From contig CANJKZ010001023.1 of NCBI GenBank assembly GCA_947471745.1, forward strand, positions 434,001-498,000: DNA of 64,000 bases. Reading direction: 5' to 3'. Within the stretch, counting starts at the first letter, position 1. The number at the start of each line of letters is the position of its first letter. Shown piece by piece: positions 55,931-64,000 of the stretch. The translations under genes were made by a program, and so were the position numbers. The DNA is from Closterium sp. Naga37s-1. Taxonomy: Eukaryota; Streptophyta; Zygnematophyceae; Desmidiales; Closteriaceae. The notes below the pieces were generated by a model that saw only the letters and a program-made list of their open reading frames with translations, had not been told where the DNA came from and searched no databases.

Positions 55931-56602
55931 CAAAGGCAACAAGAATGTATATGTGCAAACACAATTACTTTTGCTGTAAGCCCACGAACATAACACGTCA
56001 TAAGAATAAGGGTTAGTGAGCATATGGAATGGGCGATATTGGCAAAAGACATGTACGGTAAGTAGGGGTACAACTTATGGAACATTTAACATGAACTTAC
56101 ACCAATAAGCCACTAAATCTGTTGCTACAACGAGCTCAGGGACTTGTTAAACGAGTATATTGTCTTCCTCCTAATCTAGGTTGACACCCCTTTGTAATTA
56201 TAGTGAGATTGCAGAGGAGACAAGGAGAGCAGGACAGATGCAAGCATAAATTATAAAAATGTAACACAGTCTTAGATACGTATCCAAGGCAAACCACCCC
56301 CCTAAAAGTTCATTAAAATAACATACATTCATGAATGGAATAACATGGAGAGTCTGGATTGGTTCACGGCGCTATCACGTCATTCGTAGGCCGATGCCAT
56401 GTTGCACGTTTCTAACACATTTACAGCTTTTGTATCGTGGTTTACGTCCCACATAGTGGGCCCTGTTCGCCACAACCACGCGAACGCGAGGGGCGGGGGA
56501 TGGATTAGGGGATTCAGAAGGTGCGACGGAAGTTGCCAATTATGTCACGGGGCTCGCCCCGGGATTGATTTTTTTGCCGTGTGATCAGGAAGGAAAATGA
56601 GG
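55931..56602. other. AT-richer spacer, no gene seen
   Basis: Stops in all frames; no repeat structure beyond short A/T runs. A minor shared word with 31.1 kb (CCAATAAGCCACT) is too short to interpret. Confidence 0.4.
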
Positions 56603-56610
56603 GGATTGAT

Positions 56611-57644
56611 CAGGGCCTTAGATTCGTTTTAGGGTACCCTGAGCACTCAGGGTCCCTTGGAGGTGTAACACTGATCTTCAGTGTTGCCTGCTTAGAAACA
56701 CTGATTTTTCAGGGTTAGTAAAAAAAAAACACTGATCACACAGGGTGCCTTTTCAAAAAACACTGATAGAATAATTAAAGAAGGGGTGCAGGCCCGGTCG
56801 TGATGTGGAAAGCATGAATGAACGAGACCCCCTGCGGCATGGGTCTGCTGGTCGAACCGCACAACCACGCCCTTGCGTGGTGAATCTGATCTGATGCCAC
56901 CATTCACCACTGGTCCACTCTGGATTTGTGCGCAGCGAGGCCAAGAATGACAAGTGTTGGCAGAAGTCAGAGTCAACGAAGCATTGAAACACCTGGAACA
57001 GCCAATCAAATAGCGCCTTTGCGCAAACACTGCCCAAAATTGAGCCGCAGGGTGGCGTCGATCCTCGTTGGGTACACCCTCTTTCTCACCTCTCTCACCG
57101 GCGGAAGCACTGGCTACAGTGTTTGGACGTAGCGGGCTGGTGAGATAAGTCGGTTGCGGGCAAAGTCGCACGAGGGTTTGAAACACGCCTTGGGCCGTTA
57201 AAAAGCATTAACGTTGAATAACCGTCCCGACCGCTTTGAAAACAACAGTACCATTGTAGAACGTAGAAAACCTTGACTAAACGCCCTGGGTCAAATTGTC
57301 ACTGTAACGCATGTGATAGGACCTTCTTTGGTCCGGTGTGGCTACACTAAGCGTCTCTGTCAGTATAACATATGCCAGTCTATCGAGAAAAAGGGTGTAC
57401 ATGAATGATGACGGCGCGCCAATATGCGAGAAACACGGAGTTTCGGTTTCAGGGTCAACCTCGATACAACACTGACTCGTCAGTGTCTGCAAACACAAAA
57501 CACTGAAAATTCAGTGTTCTACAAAATAAAACACTGATCCATCAGGGTCGCTAAAAAAAAAAGGCTGATCCATCAGGGTTGCAATAAAAAACAAGGGTCA
57601 AACTTCAGGAATTCAGGGTAAAATTCCTGACATCTGAGGCCCTG
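56611..57644. mobile_element. Non-autonomous hAT-type DNA transposon (1,034 bp)
   Basis: Perfect 8-bp target duplication GGATTGAT at 56603-56610 and 57645-57652. The termini are inverted: CAGGGCCTTAGAT at the left, and its partner on the minus strand at the right, CAGGGCCTCAGAT. Eight-bp duplications and CAGGG-type ends are hallmarks of the hAT superfamily. Both subterminal regions (56660-56775 and 57470-57600) contain several copies of an imperfect palindrome of the form CACTGATNNNTCAGKG, as expected for transposase-binding repeats. No transposase gene is present, so it must move in trans. Confidence 0.9.
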
Positions 57645-57652
57645 GGATTGAT

Positions 57653-58066
57653 CACCTTCCTTCCTCCTTCATTCTACAGGAAAATCACTCATCCATGCCA
57701 TCGCACACCTCCAAAAAGGGTGGTATGCACGGAGGAGCCACGAGGGAGGGGAGGGGATTCCCAGCTGGCAGTGCAGGAAACTGCATTCGATCCCCAGCCC
57801 CAACCGAAAAAGGTGGGTGTTCGCAAGGACAGCGAGCACACCGAGGTTCGGAGGGGATCGTCAGGCTCGGCGGGATTTTGTCGGGCTGACCGTCCTTAAA
57901 CCCTGATTCCAACCCTTCATAAAGGTGCGGGTGGGATTCTTGATCCCCTCCTCATGCCTTCGTCGGCCCACAAAGGGCGTGGCGAACAGGGCCAGTGGAA
58001 AGCGAACATTACAAAACGAACTTGATCGCAGTGAGCGTACAGAAGTTGTGCAACTTGATGTAGCCC
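57653..58066. other. Spacer between DNA transposons; no confident gene
   Basis: Open frames of 60-83 codons overlap on both strands between 57648 and 58113, but none shows a recognisable domain or start context. Confidence 0.4.
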
Positions 58067-58069
58067 TTA

Positions 58070-58306
58070 GGGTACGTTCCTGTGGAGACACTTGTGTCTC
58101 AATCCTTTCGTGACACGTAAAACCAGCTTATAACGTACAATGTCACAAACGCGTATCGCCCTTGTGCGACTTTTAATGTATTTTTCATTTGTCAGCGTGA
58201 AACGCGCTGATGTCGCGGACGAGTTGCGTATCGACCCGTCATTGTCAACAACTCTGTACGCGGTTCGAAATGTCAATGCACCTGGACATTCCACAGGAAC
58301 GTACCC
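58070..58306. mobile_element. PIF/Harbinger-type MITE (237 bp)
   Basis: Terminal inverted repeats GGGTACGTTCCTGTGGA (left) and its complement at the right end, flanked by a TTA duplication (58067-58069 and 58307-58309). A 3-bp TWA target and GGG-starting ends are typical of the PIF/Harbinger superfamily (Tourist-like MITEs). No coding capacity. Confidence 0.85.
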
Positions 58307-58392
58307 TTAGATAAGATGGCGACGGTGAGCAAGACTCAGGAACAGTTTTCAAATGGGAGAACACGTCAACAAAGAGGATGTTGATCTGATGT

Positions 58393-58464
58393 TACGTCAG
58401 CCGGGAATCGAACCCGGATCTTTTGCTTGGAAGGCAAATATCCTAACCATTGGACTACTGACGT
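58393..58464 (-). tRNA. tRNA-Gly(UCC): tRNA-Gly (anticodon UCC)
   Basis: The minus strand folds into a full cloverleaf. The acceptor stem ACGTCAG/CTGACGT has seven perfect pairs. The D arm holds GTCCAATGGTTAGGAT, and the anticodon stem TTTGC/GCAAA encloses CTTCCAA, giving anticodon TCC. The T arm is CCGGG-TTCGATT-CCCGG, with discriminator A. CCA is not encoded, as expected for a eukaryotic nuclear gene, and there is no intron. Internal A- and B-box promoter sequences (TGGTTAGGAT region; GGTTCGATTCC) are present. Confidence 0.97.
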
Positions 58465-58689
58465 GTGTGATGTTAACTTAACAAAAGTATTCGACTAAGT
58501 TAATGACGAGAAATCTGGTTACGCTGCGAGGGGGTTTACTCCGTCGGCTTTCGTTGCGTGTTGCTGTGGTCATCCTCTTCCTCCCTCCCTCTCCCAACCC
58601 ACACTGGTCTCGTTTATCGCACCTCCCCACTTCGTCGTCTCTCCCTTTCTCTCGCTCCCCTTTCTCTCGTCCTCCTGCCTCCAGCGTTA

Positions 58690-58771
58690 TAAACCCTACG
58701 CCTCCTCGCCTAGGATCTTTTCCTCCTCCCTTTGGTCGCTGTTCCTCTTGTCTAATCGTACTCCAGACATC
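58690..58771 (+). promoter_or_regulatory. RPS3 5' leader / promoter-proximal region
   Basis: Pyrimidine-rich run (CTTTTCCTCCTCCC…CTTGTCTAATC) within 60 nt of the start codon. Pyrimidine-rich starts are common in ribosomal-protein mRNAs. No TATA box stands out. Limits are approximate. Confidence 0.3.
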
Positions 58772-61498
58772 ATGGCTACCACCATGAACAAGAAGAAGAA
58801 GGTTCGTTACCCGCTAGTCTACGCTCAGCGTACTTCGTGTCCTGGATTCGAGGAGCTTTGTGCGTTAGTCATTGCGCAAGATTTGAAATTAATACTGGAC
58901 GAGTTTTTGTTTCTCTTTTGACGTATTTGAGAACTAGCGTCAGACAGGAGTGCATTTGGGTTGCCTTTTTGTCCTCGTACCCGATAAGCGTCGGCTCTCC
59001 GCCTTTAGCATTTGCTCGGCACGTTAGTGGCGCTTCGAGTTTTCCCGTTAGGTCACCATCTTGGCATCGTCACACGATCGATCCCAGCCGTCGCAGCCCT
59101 CCCCCTGTTTCATTGAGGCGTCGCGGATCTCTGTTTTTTTTCGCAAATTCACGACCCTTTTTCCCCGCTCCTTCTTTCTACGCAATTCATGCAACCCTAT
59201 GTTCCTTGCTTGTCTCGTATCGTAGCTCATCGTTGCGCTGTCCTTTTACTGACAGATTCCGAAGGACGTCGATTCCAGCTTTATTAGCTGCTTTCGCGCG
59301 AACCCTAATGCATCTGTACTCTCTATAGCACGTCCCGTTATGCCCTACCAACAGTTTGTGGCGGACAGCGTGTTTTACGCGGAGCGGTTGACGCGCGAGT
59401 TCTCATTCTTCCTCTCATTCACCAACTGTACTCGATATTGCGTGTCCCCGTATAACCTCATAACAGTTTGTGGCGGACGGCGTGTTCTACGCGGAGCTGA
59501 ATGAGCTGCTCACGCGCGAGCTGGCGGAGGAGGGGTACTCGGGCGTGGAGGTGCGCAACACGCCCATGCGCGTCGAGATCATCATCCGCGCCACGCGCAC
59601 GCAGAATGTCCTCGGTAAGCCGCAGTGCTCAGTAAGCCTCGGCGCTGGGCAAGAAATTGTTGTTCAACTCTCGGCGGAAATCTCGGCAAGCCGCGCGTTT
59701 CTCGAATCTCCGCGCCACGGACAATCGGTATTCACCTAAAGATTCTCGAATCTCGTGAGATGATACGATTGATTATGGCGCCTAATATTTTGCGGTTTCG
59801 ACATTTCACGTTTCGCCTTGCCCATACCCCTCCGCGCTCCGCGGCAGGCGAGAAGGGGCGGCGCATTCGCGAGCTGACGTCGGTGGTCCAGAAGCGGTTC
59901 AAGTTCAAGGAGGGCACGGTGGAGCTCTACGCCGAGAAGGTCGCCAACAAGGGCCTCTGCTCTCCTCGCCGCACATCGCCGTTTTTGCGCTAATCTCCTC
60001 CCCGTTTCCCCCACCTTTTCCCTTCCCCCCTCCCCCACCCCGCCCGCGACCCCCTCCCCCTGCCGCCTCTTCCCCTTCCCTCTCCCCCCGGACCCCCGCT
60101 ACCACCACGGCAGGCGAGAAGGGGCGGCGCATCCGCGAGCTGACGTCGGTGGTGCAGAAGCGGTTCAAGTTCAAGGAGGGCACGGTGGAGCTCTACGCCG
60201 AGAAGGTCGCCAACAAGGGCCTCTGCGCCGTCGCGCAGGCGGAGTCGCTGCGCTACAAGCTGCTCGGCGGGCTCGCCGTGCGCCGCGCGTGCTACGGTGT
60301 GCTGCGCTTCATCATGGAGAGCAACGCCAAGGGCTGCGAGGTGGGAATGGAAAGCGGTGCTGGGTGGTGCTGGAGGGGTTGGTAGCGGTTGAGCGGTTTT
60401 CGAGGGGTTGACGCGGTTATCTCCAGTCGAGAGGGGTGCGACGCAGGTGGGGGCTGCGAGGGACGAACGGCGTTGAGGGCTGCAGAATGGTGTTAGCGAG
60501 GGGCGTGTTAAAAGAATTTGAGCAAAGCTTAGGATGGCGGGAGTGACGAGTGGCGTGGCGAGGGGACTAATTCGTGACCTAAAAGGCAGAATGCTGAAGT
60601 GTGTCCCCCGCTTCAGTTCCCCACTCCACCCTCCCTCCCCGCCCTCCCCCCCCCCCCCCCCCCCCCCCCGCCTCCCCCGGGCTCCATCCCTCCCTGCTTC
60701 CCCGCTGCCGCGCAGGTGATTGTGAGCGGGAAGCTGCGCGCGCAGAGGGCCAAGGCGATGAAGTTCAAGGACGGGTACATGATCTCGTCCGGTGGGCCCG
60801 TGCGCGAGTACATCGACTCCGCCGTGCGCCACGTCATGCTGCGCCAGGTGAGCCCGCACGCGTAGGTGCTGCGCCAGGTGAGCGCGTTCAGGTGCTGCGC
60901 CAGGTGAGTGCGTTCAGGTGCTGCGCCAGATGAGCGCGCTCAGGGAGAGCCGGCCAGCAAGGTGTGCGCCATGCTTCCCCTCCGCCCTCTCCTCACCTCT
61001 GCGCCTCCCCTTCTCTGCCTAGGGAGTGCTGGCTGTCAAGGTGAGAATGCTGCATTTCCATTGTAGCCCAGGCAGAGTTCCCCTTCTCCTCCCCCCTCCA
61101 TTCCGCAATCTTTCCCTCCCGATCTTCCCACATTTCCCTGCTTCCCGCCTCCCCCCCTTGCGTTCTCTCTATCCATCAGGGAGTGCTGGGCATCAAGGTG
61201 AAGATCATGCTTCCTCACGACGCCAGTGGCAAGGCCGGTGTTGTCCGCCCTCTGCCCGACCAGGTGAGTGCTGTGGCGCATTTGCACTTGTCTCCCTTTT
61301 ACCTAATATCACCCCATTTTGGTGACTATGGTGCATACATGGAGTATCCTATGTGATGATTGTCTTTTTTTTTTCATTTTCTACAATGTGTAAACAACGC
61401 AGGTTACCATTCACACGCCCAAGGACGAGGACGATGCTCTTTTCAAGCCCGTTATCGGCAAGGAGGCTGAGGCTCTGGTTGTTCCAGCTCTTGCATAA
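58772..61498 (+). CDS. RPS3: 40S ribosomal protein S3 (uS3), six exons
   Basis: Join 58772-58801, 59467-59614, 60114-60340, 60716-60847, 61180-61263, 61403-61498: 717 nt, 238 residues, all GT/AG borders with consistent phases. uS3 sits at the mRNA entry channel of the small ribosomal subunit; the eukaryotic protein also has reported DNA-repair activity. The start [10 protein letters not shown] is short and basic. The KH type 2 domain (about residues 10-90) includes the GEKGRRI loop at 60-66, and the S3 C-terminal domain (about 95-180) includes [16 protein letters not shown] and [13 protein letters not shown]. The tail is acidic and Ala-rich (…EALVVPALA). The length is normal for the plant family. 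Intron 1 is 665 bp. Each of introns 1, 2 and 4 carries a decoy copy of the exon that follows, and intron 4 also carries copies of the exon 4 end (separate entries). Confidence 0.95.
59349..59400 (+). repeat. Decoy copy of RPS3 exon 2 head with acceptor
   Basis: CCAACAG followed by TTTGTGGCGGACAGCGTGTT and on to ACGCGCGAG, i.e. the first ~46-55 nt of exon 2, about 110 bp before the true exon. It lacks nine bases in the middle relative to exon 2 and diverges after 59400 without a donor. Confidence 0.9.
59842..59960 (+). repeat. Decoy copy of RPS3 exon 3 head (113 nt, nearly identical) with acceptor
   Basis: The acceptor CGGCAG and the first 113 nt of exon 3 (59848-59960) are repeated at 60108-60226 with only two substitutions (ATTCGC/ATCCGC and GTCCAG/GTGCAG). 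After GGCCTCTGC the two diverge: the decoy reads on for ten codons to TAA at about 59991-59993. If spliced to exon 2 it would keep the frame through the KH domain and then stop. Confidence 0.95.
60641..60669. repeat. Poly(C) tract in RPS3 intron 3
   Basis: A run of more than 20 C, part of the pyrimidine tract before exon 4. The exact length is likely unreliable in any assembly. Confidence 0.9.
60839..60935 (+). repeat. Tandem copies of the RPS3 exon 4 end and donor
   Basis: CTGCGCCAG|GTGAGC at the true donor (GT at 60848) is repeated with GT at 60878 and 60904, and a fourth copy has lost its GT (CAGATGAG, about 60929). Spacing is 30, 26 and 26 bp. Use of the downstream donors would add an in-frame TAG five codons after the normal end. 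Confidence 0.93.
61013..61046 (+). repeat. Decoy copy of RPS3 exon 5 head: 18-nt potential microexon
   Basis: CTGCCTAG|GGAGTGCTGGCTGTCAAG|GTGAGA (61023-61040) copies the first 18 nt of exon 5 with changes, and here has both an acceptor and a good donor. Its inclusion would insert six residues (GVLAVK) in frame. Confidence 0.85.
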
Positions 61499-62511
61499 GC
61501 CAAAAGGGAGCCTTATGGAGAGTTTCTGTAGTGGGCATTGTGGTATGATATAGCTCTGTGTAGGTGATGGATGTTGAAATTCAGATGCTTCACCTCAAAT
61601 CAGAATCGCTGAAGTGCCTAAGTACCCACAGACCGATACAGGTAAATACTGGTAGGAGGAAGGAATGTTCAAAAGGCTTTTGAAGTGGAGGTAGTGAATT
61701 ATTAACAACACAAGTAGTATTCTGAATAACAAGCAGTGGGGGATTGTACGGTGTGGAAAGGTCGGACACGGTGTGACAACAATGTGTATCCTCTAACCTC
61801 GAGACCATCGAGCGCTAAACGACAAAGTTAACGTGTGGTTGCAGGGGCACCTCCCCCGAATCCGCCACCACCTGCGCCGCGCACCACTCCGCCGCAACCC
61901 CCACAACCCCGAGTCCCCGACCCCAGTGAACCACCCTACCCAAGACAGCTCCGCCGATGCGCGGTGGTGAAGTGACCCCTCCTTGGCGGAACTAGCATGC
62001 TCAGGCGCAGCATAAACAAGCAGCACGGAGGGGGCTGGGTGCGCACAGACAGGACACTGGGGGAATGGAGCCAAAGGACAGTGCAGAACAGAGCAAGCAG
62101 AGTCCAGGGTCCAGCCAGACTCCAGTCCAGACACCCGTGCTGAATTGGACAGAGCTTGGTTGATGGAGTTCCAACGAACCCTAGGAATTCTACTTTACCT
62201 TCCCACCCACAGAACGTTAAATCGTCTTTGAGATTAGTGGTCCGCAAGCGACTATTGGTCCCTTTCTTCCTTTTTGAAGGCCGGTTAGTCGTCCGAGCCG
62301 CGCTAGCCTTGCGTAGTGCATCCCTAGATCTTTCGGTTGAGCGGTGAAACATTATCCTCTGGTACTTCTTGTGCCTGTTAGTCGCGTGTTCGTTTTTACT
62401 CCCAACATTCCCTGCTCTCGCAACCCCCTTCGTAACTTGTCCAACGCATTCTTAGAAACTCTCAGTTCTCGTCATTTATAGAATCTTATCCGCCATATCC
62501 TTGTCAGCATT
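61499..62511. other. RPS3 3' region and promoter region of the next gene
   Basis: The first ~150-300 bp is probably RPS3 3' UTR. Open frames on the minus strand (61793-62352) overlap one another in different phases and have no recognisable domain. The last ~110 bp is AT/CT-rich leader of the secreted-protein gene. Confidence 0.4.
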
Positions 62512-62902
62512 ATGGCTTTCTCACAATCGCAGCTAGCGCTGTCCCGTCCCCCGTCTTCGCCTCGGTTTAGTAAACTCGCGACCCCTCTCATCCTCTCGCT
62601 CCTGCTCCTCCTCCACCATTCCCCGCTCATCTCCGCCGCTACCACTTACGGCGGCGTTCTGCCTGCTGCCAATACTCTCGCATCCCCGTACTCGCTTCAC
62701 AACGGCTGGTTCGTCTTCTGGCTGTGCACTTATAACGAGGACGCGGATACGGGCGAAGTTTCTTTCACCCCGTTCTGGTTCAACGGATTCCAGGAGGACT
62801 TCCCGAGTCCCATGGATGCTGCGCTGCCGCCTCTCGGATTCTACGCCGTGAACGGGAACTGCGAGTACATGGTTGACTCCTCGTGCAACATCGTGCAAAA
62901 AG
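62512..62902 (+). CDS. Predicted secreted protein, exon 1 (family unknown)
   Basis: ATG at 62512 (MAFSQSQLALSRPPSSPRF) leads into a clear signal peptide: hydrophobic core LATPLILSLLLLLHHSPLIS, cleavage probably near AATTYGG (residues ~43-47). The mature part has a normal composition with many aromatics and Cys residues (GWFVFWLCTYNEDADTGEVS, FTPFWFNGFQEDF, GNCEYMVDSSCNIVQK). The exon ends at AAAAAG|GTTAGT (62902) after 130 codons plus one base, so the gene continues downstream through an intron containing the CT repeat. The final exon is not identifiable in the window. I do not recognise the family; a cell-wall or extracellular role is only a guess from the signal peptide. Confidence 0.7.
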
Positions 62903-62960
62903 GTTAGTGTTTACGTTACTTTGTTCCCCTGATTCTGCTTCTGATTGGCGGCGTGCCGTG

Positions 62961-63058
62961 TAGATTCGCCGCTGTAACCGCTGGGAGTCCATGCCGTGAG
63001 CGGAAACTGGAACCGCGAGGCATTGTCGATTCCTCCTGTAGCACTGTCCGTCTAGATA
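62961..63058 (+). repeat. Degenerate copies of the exon 1 tail of the secreted-protein gene
   Basis: Just inside the intron, GATTCGCCGCTGTAACCGCTGGGA and then GCCGTGAGCGGAAACTGG … GATTCCTCCTGTAGCAC resemble the exon end (GGATTCTACGCCGTGAACGG … GACTCCTCGTGCAACATC). The match is clear but imperfect, with small insertions, so these copies are older than those in RPS3. (Each quoted piece is a fragment.). Confidence 0.55.
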
Positions 63059-63400
63059 GGTTTTTCTTGCTTTGCGACCGCATGCCTGATTTGTCACCGA
63101 TGTGTGCTACGCTGTTCGCTGCCCGCGTGTCGTGGATGTTCCTAGCACTGCTCGTCATTCGCCTGTCTTGTGCGTGTGTTACACACCGTTTCTGTCTGTC
63201 ATTGCTTTTTACGCGCCTCAAATCGTCACTTCCATTTCTCGACCCTTGCTTCCCTGTACTCCTGCCCCGACCTGGCCCCATTCAACGCTTTTCGGGTCAC
63301 CCTTGTCTCTCTTCTTGGGTGGCCTTGCAATCGACTTCAAACACAATATGCATATCACTTCCCCGCGCCCCCCTCCCCTCCCGGCCTTTCTCCCCCGCCG

Positions 63401-63410
63401 CCCCCCCCCC

Positions 63411-63494
<84 letters not shown>

Positions 63495-63591
63495 ATTTTC
63501 CCCCCTCCCTCTGTCTCCCACCTCTCGCCCTCCCTCCCTCTCTCTCCCTCTCCATATCTCTCTCTCTCCATCTCTCTCTCTCCATCTCTCT

Positions 63592-63654
<63 letters not shown>

Positions 63655-63675
63655 TCTATCTTTCTCTCTCTCGTG
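63401..63675. repeat. Poly(C) followed by (CT)n microsatellite blocks
   Basis: A C-run (63401-63420), then about 35 CT dinucleotides. A C/T-rich interval with (CT)nCCAT units follows, then a second long CT block from about 63600 to 63650. It lies in the presumed intron of the secreted-protein gene. Confidence 0.95.
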
Positions 63676-64000
63676 GGCTTGGATAATAGTTGCCTCGTTG
63701 TTCCTTACGCATTGCCGCTGATGCTCTCCCTCCAGCATCCCCCTCCATGGAACTCATCCTTCTCCCTTCACCATCCCTTGGCAATTTTCCTACCCTCTCG
63801 TGGTTTCTCCGTTTCCCTTCCAGCTGACACTTTTATCCCTCTACCTGTTGATGCCCCATCTCTCCGCACCTGCTATCCCCTTCCCCATCTGTTCTACAAG
63901 ATTGTCATCTCCAAACTCTCTTTCCCCCCTTTCCCCACTCTTCCCTTCCCTCCCCTCTCTTTCCCCCCTTCCCTTTTTCCGCACTCCAATGTTGATGCGT
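63676..64000. other. Pyrimidine-rich intron sequence to window end
   Basis: C/T-rich with several possible acceptors (CTCCCTCCAG near 63735; TTCCCTTCCAG near 63822). None opens a frame I can join to exon 1 with confidence. Confidence 0.4.

Noticed and set aside
59970..60865. Long minus-strand frame opposite RPS3 exons 3-4
   Set aside because: Antisense to confirmed RPS3 exons; composition dictated by the sense codons and the poly(C) tract.
63102..63738. Ser/Leu-rich and Glu/Arg-rich frames across the CT repeat
   Set aside because: Dinucleotide repeats open frames on both strands automatically (Ser-Leu, Arg-Glu). No independent coding sign.

Overview
The window is nuclear DNA of a plant-lineage eukaryote, most likely a streptophyte alga or a bryophyte. 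The evidence is a spliced cytosolic ribosomal protein S3 gene of plant type, an eukaryotic tRNA-Gly(UCC), Ty1/copia elements with initiator-Met-like primer sites, and plant-style hAT and PIF/Harbinger MITEs. I cannot name the species from the sequence alone. Gene space is GC-rich and full of simple repeats.

Layout. 1-2.9 kb: a Ser/Pro-rich reading frame on the plus strand, probably an internal or last exon of a gene that starts outside the window. 2.9-4.4 kb: simple repeats, no gene seen. 5.1-31.0 kb: one large minus-strand gene for a CWH43/PGAP2IP-like GPI-anchor remodelling protein, modelled here as five exons with matching splice phases (about 1,746 codons). Intron 2 is 15.9 kb and almost entirely a 109-bp tandem array (about 142 units). 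Intron 3 holds a 3.1-kb array of 9-bp units. 32.7-54.5 kb: three copia retrotransposons nested in each other (C in B in A). B and C have perfect 5-bp target-site duplications. 54.7-55.9 kb: a decayed retroelement. 56.6-57.6 kb: a non-autonomous hAT element with a perfect 8-bp duplication. 58.07-58.31 kb: a PIF/Harbinger-type MITE with a TTA duplication. 58.4 kb: tRNA-Gly. 58.8-61.5 kb: RPS3 in six exons. 62.5 kb to the end: the first exon of a secreted protein of unknown family.

The most striking pattern is that three unrelated host genes carry partial copies of their own exons beside the true exon. These copies consist of an exon head with its acceptor, or an exon tail with its donor. In RPS3, exons 2, 3, 4 and 5 have such decoys. 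In the CWH43-like gene, exons 4 and 5 have decoys in intron 4, the last coding exon is present three times, and the 109-bp satellite is itself the last 80 nt of exon 2 plus the first 29 nt of intron 2, repeated about 142 times. The secreted-protein gene shows older, degenerate copies of its exon 1 tail. I read this as a local process that repeatedly copies exon/intron boundaries. It could flood transcripts with competing splice sites and occasionally escalate into a satellite.

The retrotransposons account for about 22 kb. Element A is the oldest and is broken and gag-less. B carries an in-frame stop and a frameshift. C is the youngest, with LTRs differing at one base in 126, and has one stop and two frameshifts at or near homopolymer runs.
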